Assembly (NCBI GenBank): GCA_029007475.1
Contig: JAQXHW010000064.1
Coordinates: forward strand, 1-7,240
DNA length: 7,240 nt
Direction: 5' to 3'
DNA from: Oscillospiraceae bacterium
GTDB taxonomy: Bacteria; Bacillota; Clostridia; Oscillospirales; Acutalibacteraceae
The position numbers were made by a program, and so were the translations under genes. The notes below the pieces were generated by a model. That model was not told the DNA's origin. It searched no databases and saw only the letters and a list, made by a program, of their open reading frames with translations. Below, piece after piece: positions 6,635-7,240 of this stretch (the first letter of the stretch is position 1; each line of letters begins with the position of its first letter).

Positions 6635-6639
6635 CTCCT
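6635..6639 (-). promoter_or_regulatory. Ribosome binding site deciding the ATG start of the channel gene
   Basis: AGGAG, read from 6639 to 6635, sits 8 bases before the ATG at 6626. The in-frame GTG three codons further upstream overlaps the site itself and can be discarded. Confidence 0.8.
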
Positions 6640-6686
6640 ATACGGTTGTAAATTTATGTTAGTGCAGAAAGCGTAGTTTTAATTGA

Positions 6687-7181
6687 TTATTTCAGTTTGC
6701 CGAAGATGAGTAGGTTGTAGACCTTATCTCCCTTTGTAACTGCATTTTTGAGATTTCCTTCTAAAGTGAAACCGCATTTCTCCAAAACCCGGCGTGAAGC
6801 GATGTTTCCCTCATAGACCTGTGCGGTCAGCCGGTTAAGGGACAGCTCCCTGAATGCTATGTCGCAAATCAATTTTGCGGCCTCGGTGGCGATGCCTTTG
6901 CCCCAGTATTCCCTTGCGAATACATAGCCCAGTTCACCGTCGTTTTTGCGTACATCCGGAAGCCTTTCGACCGTTATGTTGCCTGCAACCTTACCGTTTA
7001 CAAGCACCTTCCTGAAAACTCCGTTTTTGCCCTCGTTTTCACAGGCGAAGTTTATCCACCAATCCGCGTTCTCTAAGGTGTAGGGATAAGGAAGCCTGTC
7101 CGAAAGATATTTCCTATCTGCCTCGTCACAAAGCTGCTGCAAAGCCTTATCGTCCTCTTTTGTCCATTTCTTTTGCGGCAA
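6687..7181 (-). CDS. GNAT family N-acetyltransferase, RimJ/RimL-like
   Basis: A 164-residue cytosolic acyltransferase of the Acetyltransf_3 (RimJ/RimL-like) group, which moves acetyl from acetyl-CoA to an amine; the substrate cannot be told from sequence. The acetyl-CoA pyrophosphate loop is visible as REYWGKGIATEA (90-101), preceded by the beta-4 strand GELGYVFA (82-89). The later family signature NIASRRVLEKCGF is at 126-138, and the sequence ends after a normal final strand, so the domain is essentially complete. The start is unusual. The only usable codon between the upstream in-frame stop (7205-7203) and the first conserved strand is a TTG at 7181, and its nearest purine-rich site (AAAGGA) is too close. 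A second TTG at codon 14 would remove the first strand. The first 12 codons overlap another ORF in a different frame, so initiation may be coupled, or the native start may have been lost. Confidence 0.85.
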   Translation of the reverse strand: MPQKKWTKEDDKALQQLCDEADRKYLSDRLPYPYTLENADWWINFACENEGKNGVFRKVLVNGKVAGNITVERLPDVRKNDGELGYVFAREYWGKGIATEAAKLICDIAFRELSLNRLTAQVYEGNIASRRVLEKCGFTLEGNLKNAVTKGDKVYNLLIFGKLK

Positions 7182-7239
7182 TTTCCTTTGTAGCCTTTGT
7201 TGTTAAGACAAGGCTGTATTCATTTTCACCGATTTTTAT
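7147..7239 (-). CDS. 3' tail of an unidentified small ORF (5' end outside window), possibly phage tail-chaperone-like
   Basis: An open frame enters from the right edge, reads IKIGENEYSLVLTTKATKEI followed by AAKEMDKRGR, and stops with TAA at 7149-7147. It overlaps the first 12 codons of the GNAT gene in another frame. From memory, the first 20 residues resemble the N-terminus of a Clostridia protein family annotated as phage tail assembly chaperone or XkdN-like, which is normally over 100 residues. If that is right, the gene is cut short here and only its beginning survives. The similarity is unverified and the stretch is only 30 residues, so this could equally be a chance frame. Confidence 0.35.
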   Translation of the reverse strand: MKIGENEYSLVLTTKATKEIAAKEMDKRGR

Positions 7240-7240
7240 T

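Overview
The window looks like chromosome from a Gram-positive gut anaerobe of the Ruminococcus / Oscillospiraceae type. The evidence is a long clostridial-type PurL, a dockerin-bearing secreted protein with a CBM26-like starch-binding module, strong AGGAGG-type Shine-Dalgarno sites, and GTG/TTG start codons. The organism is inferred from protein character, not from a marker gene.

Left half, + strand (1-3762): the 3' part of purL (FGAM synthase; its N-terminal part lies before the window) is followed after 117 bases by guaB (IMP dehydrogenase). Together they cover a step toward IMP and the committed step from IMP to XMP/GMP. The gap carries a plausible sigma-A promoter for guaB, overlapped by an imperfect dyad, so guaB probably has its own control. 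guaB ends at a strong hairpin that has a T-run on both strands and so serves both convergent transcription units.

Right half, - strand (3805-7240), read from right to left: the tail of an unidentified small ORF, a RimJ/RimL-like GNAT acetyltransferase that it overlaps, a small two-helix potassium-channel protein, and a large secreted modular protein. That protein has a signal peptide, a beta-rich N-terminal region, a calcineurin-like metallophosphoesterase domain, a Thr/Pro repeat linker, a type I dockerin, a short helical module, a Gly/Asp linker and a CBM26-like domain. The spacing would allow co-transcription of the GNAT and channel genes. The secreted protein has its own candidate promoter.

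The most interesting items are: (1) the secreted phosphoesterase-dockerin-starch-binding protein, whose layout suggests a phosphatase docked to an amylosome-like complex on starch; (2) an IMP dehydrogenase of the divergent Tritrichomonas foetus-like type, with key residues at the same numbers as in the protist enzyme; and (3) an odd gene junction at the right edge, where the GNAT has only a TTG start and overlaps another ORF. I saw no CRISPR array, tRNA, rRNA, insertion sequence or recognisable defence system.
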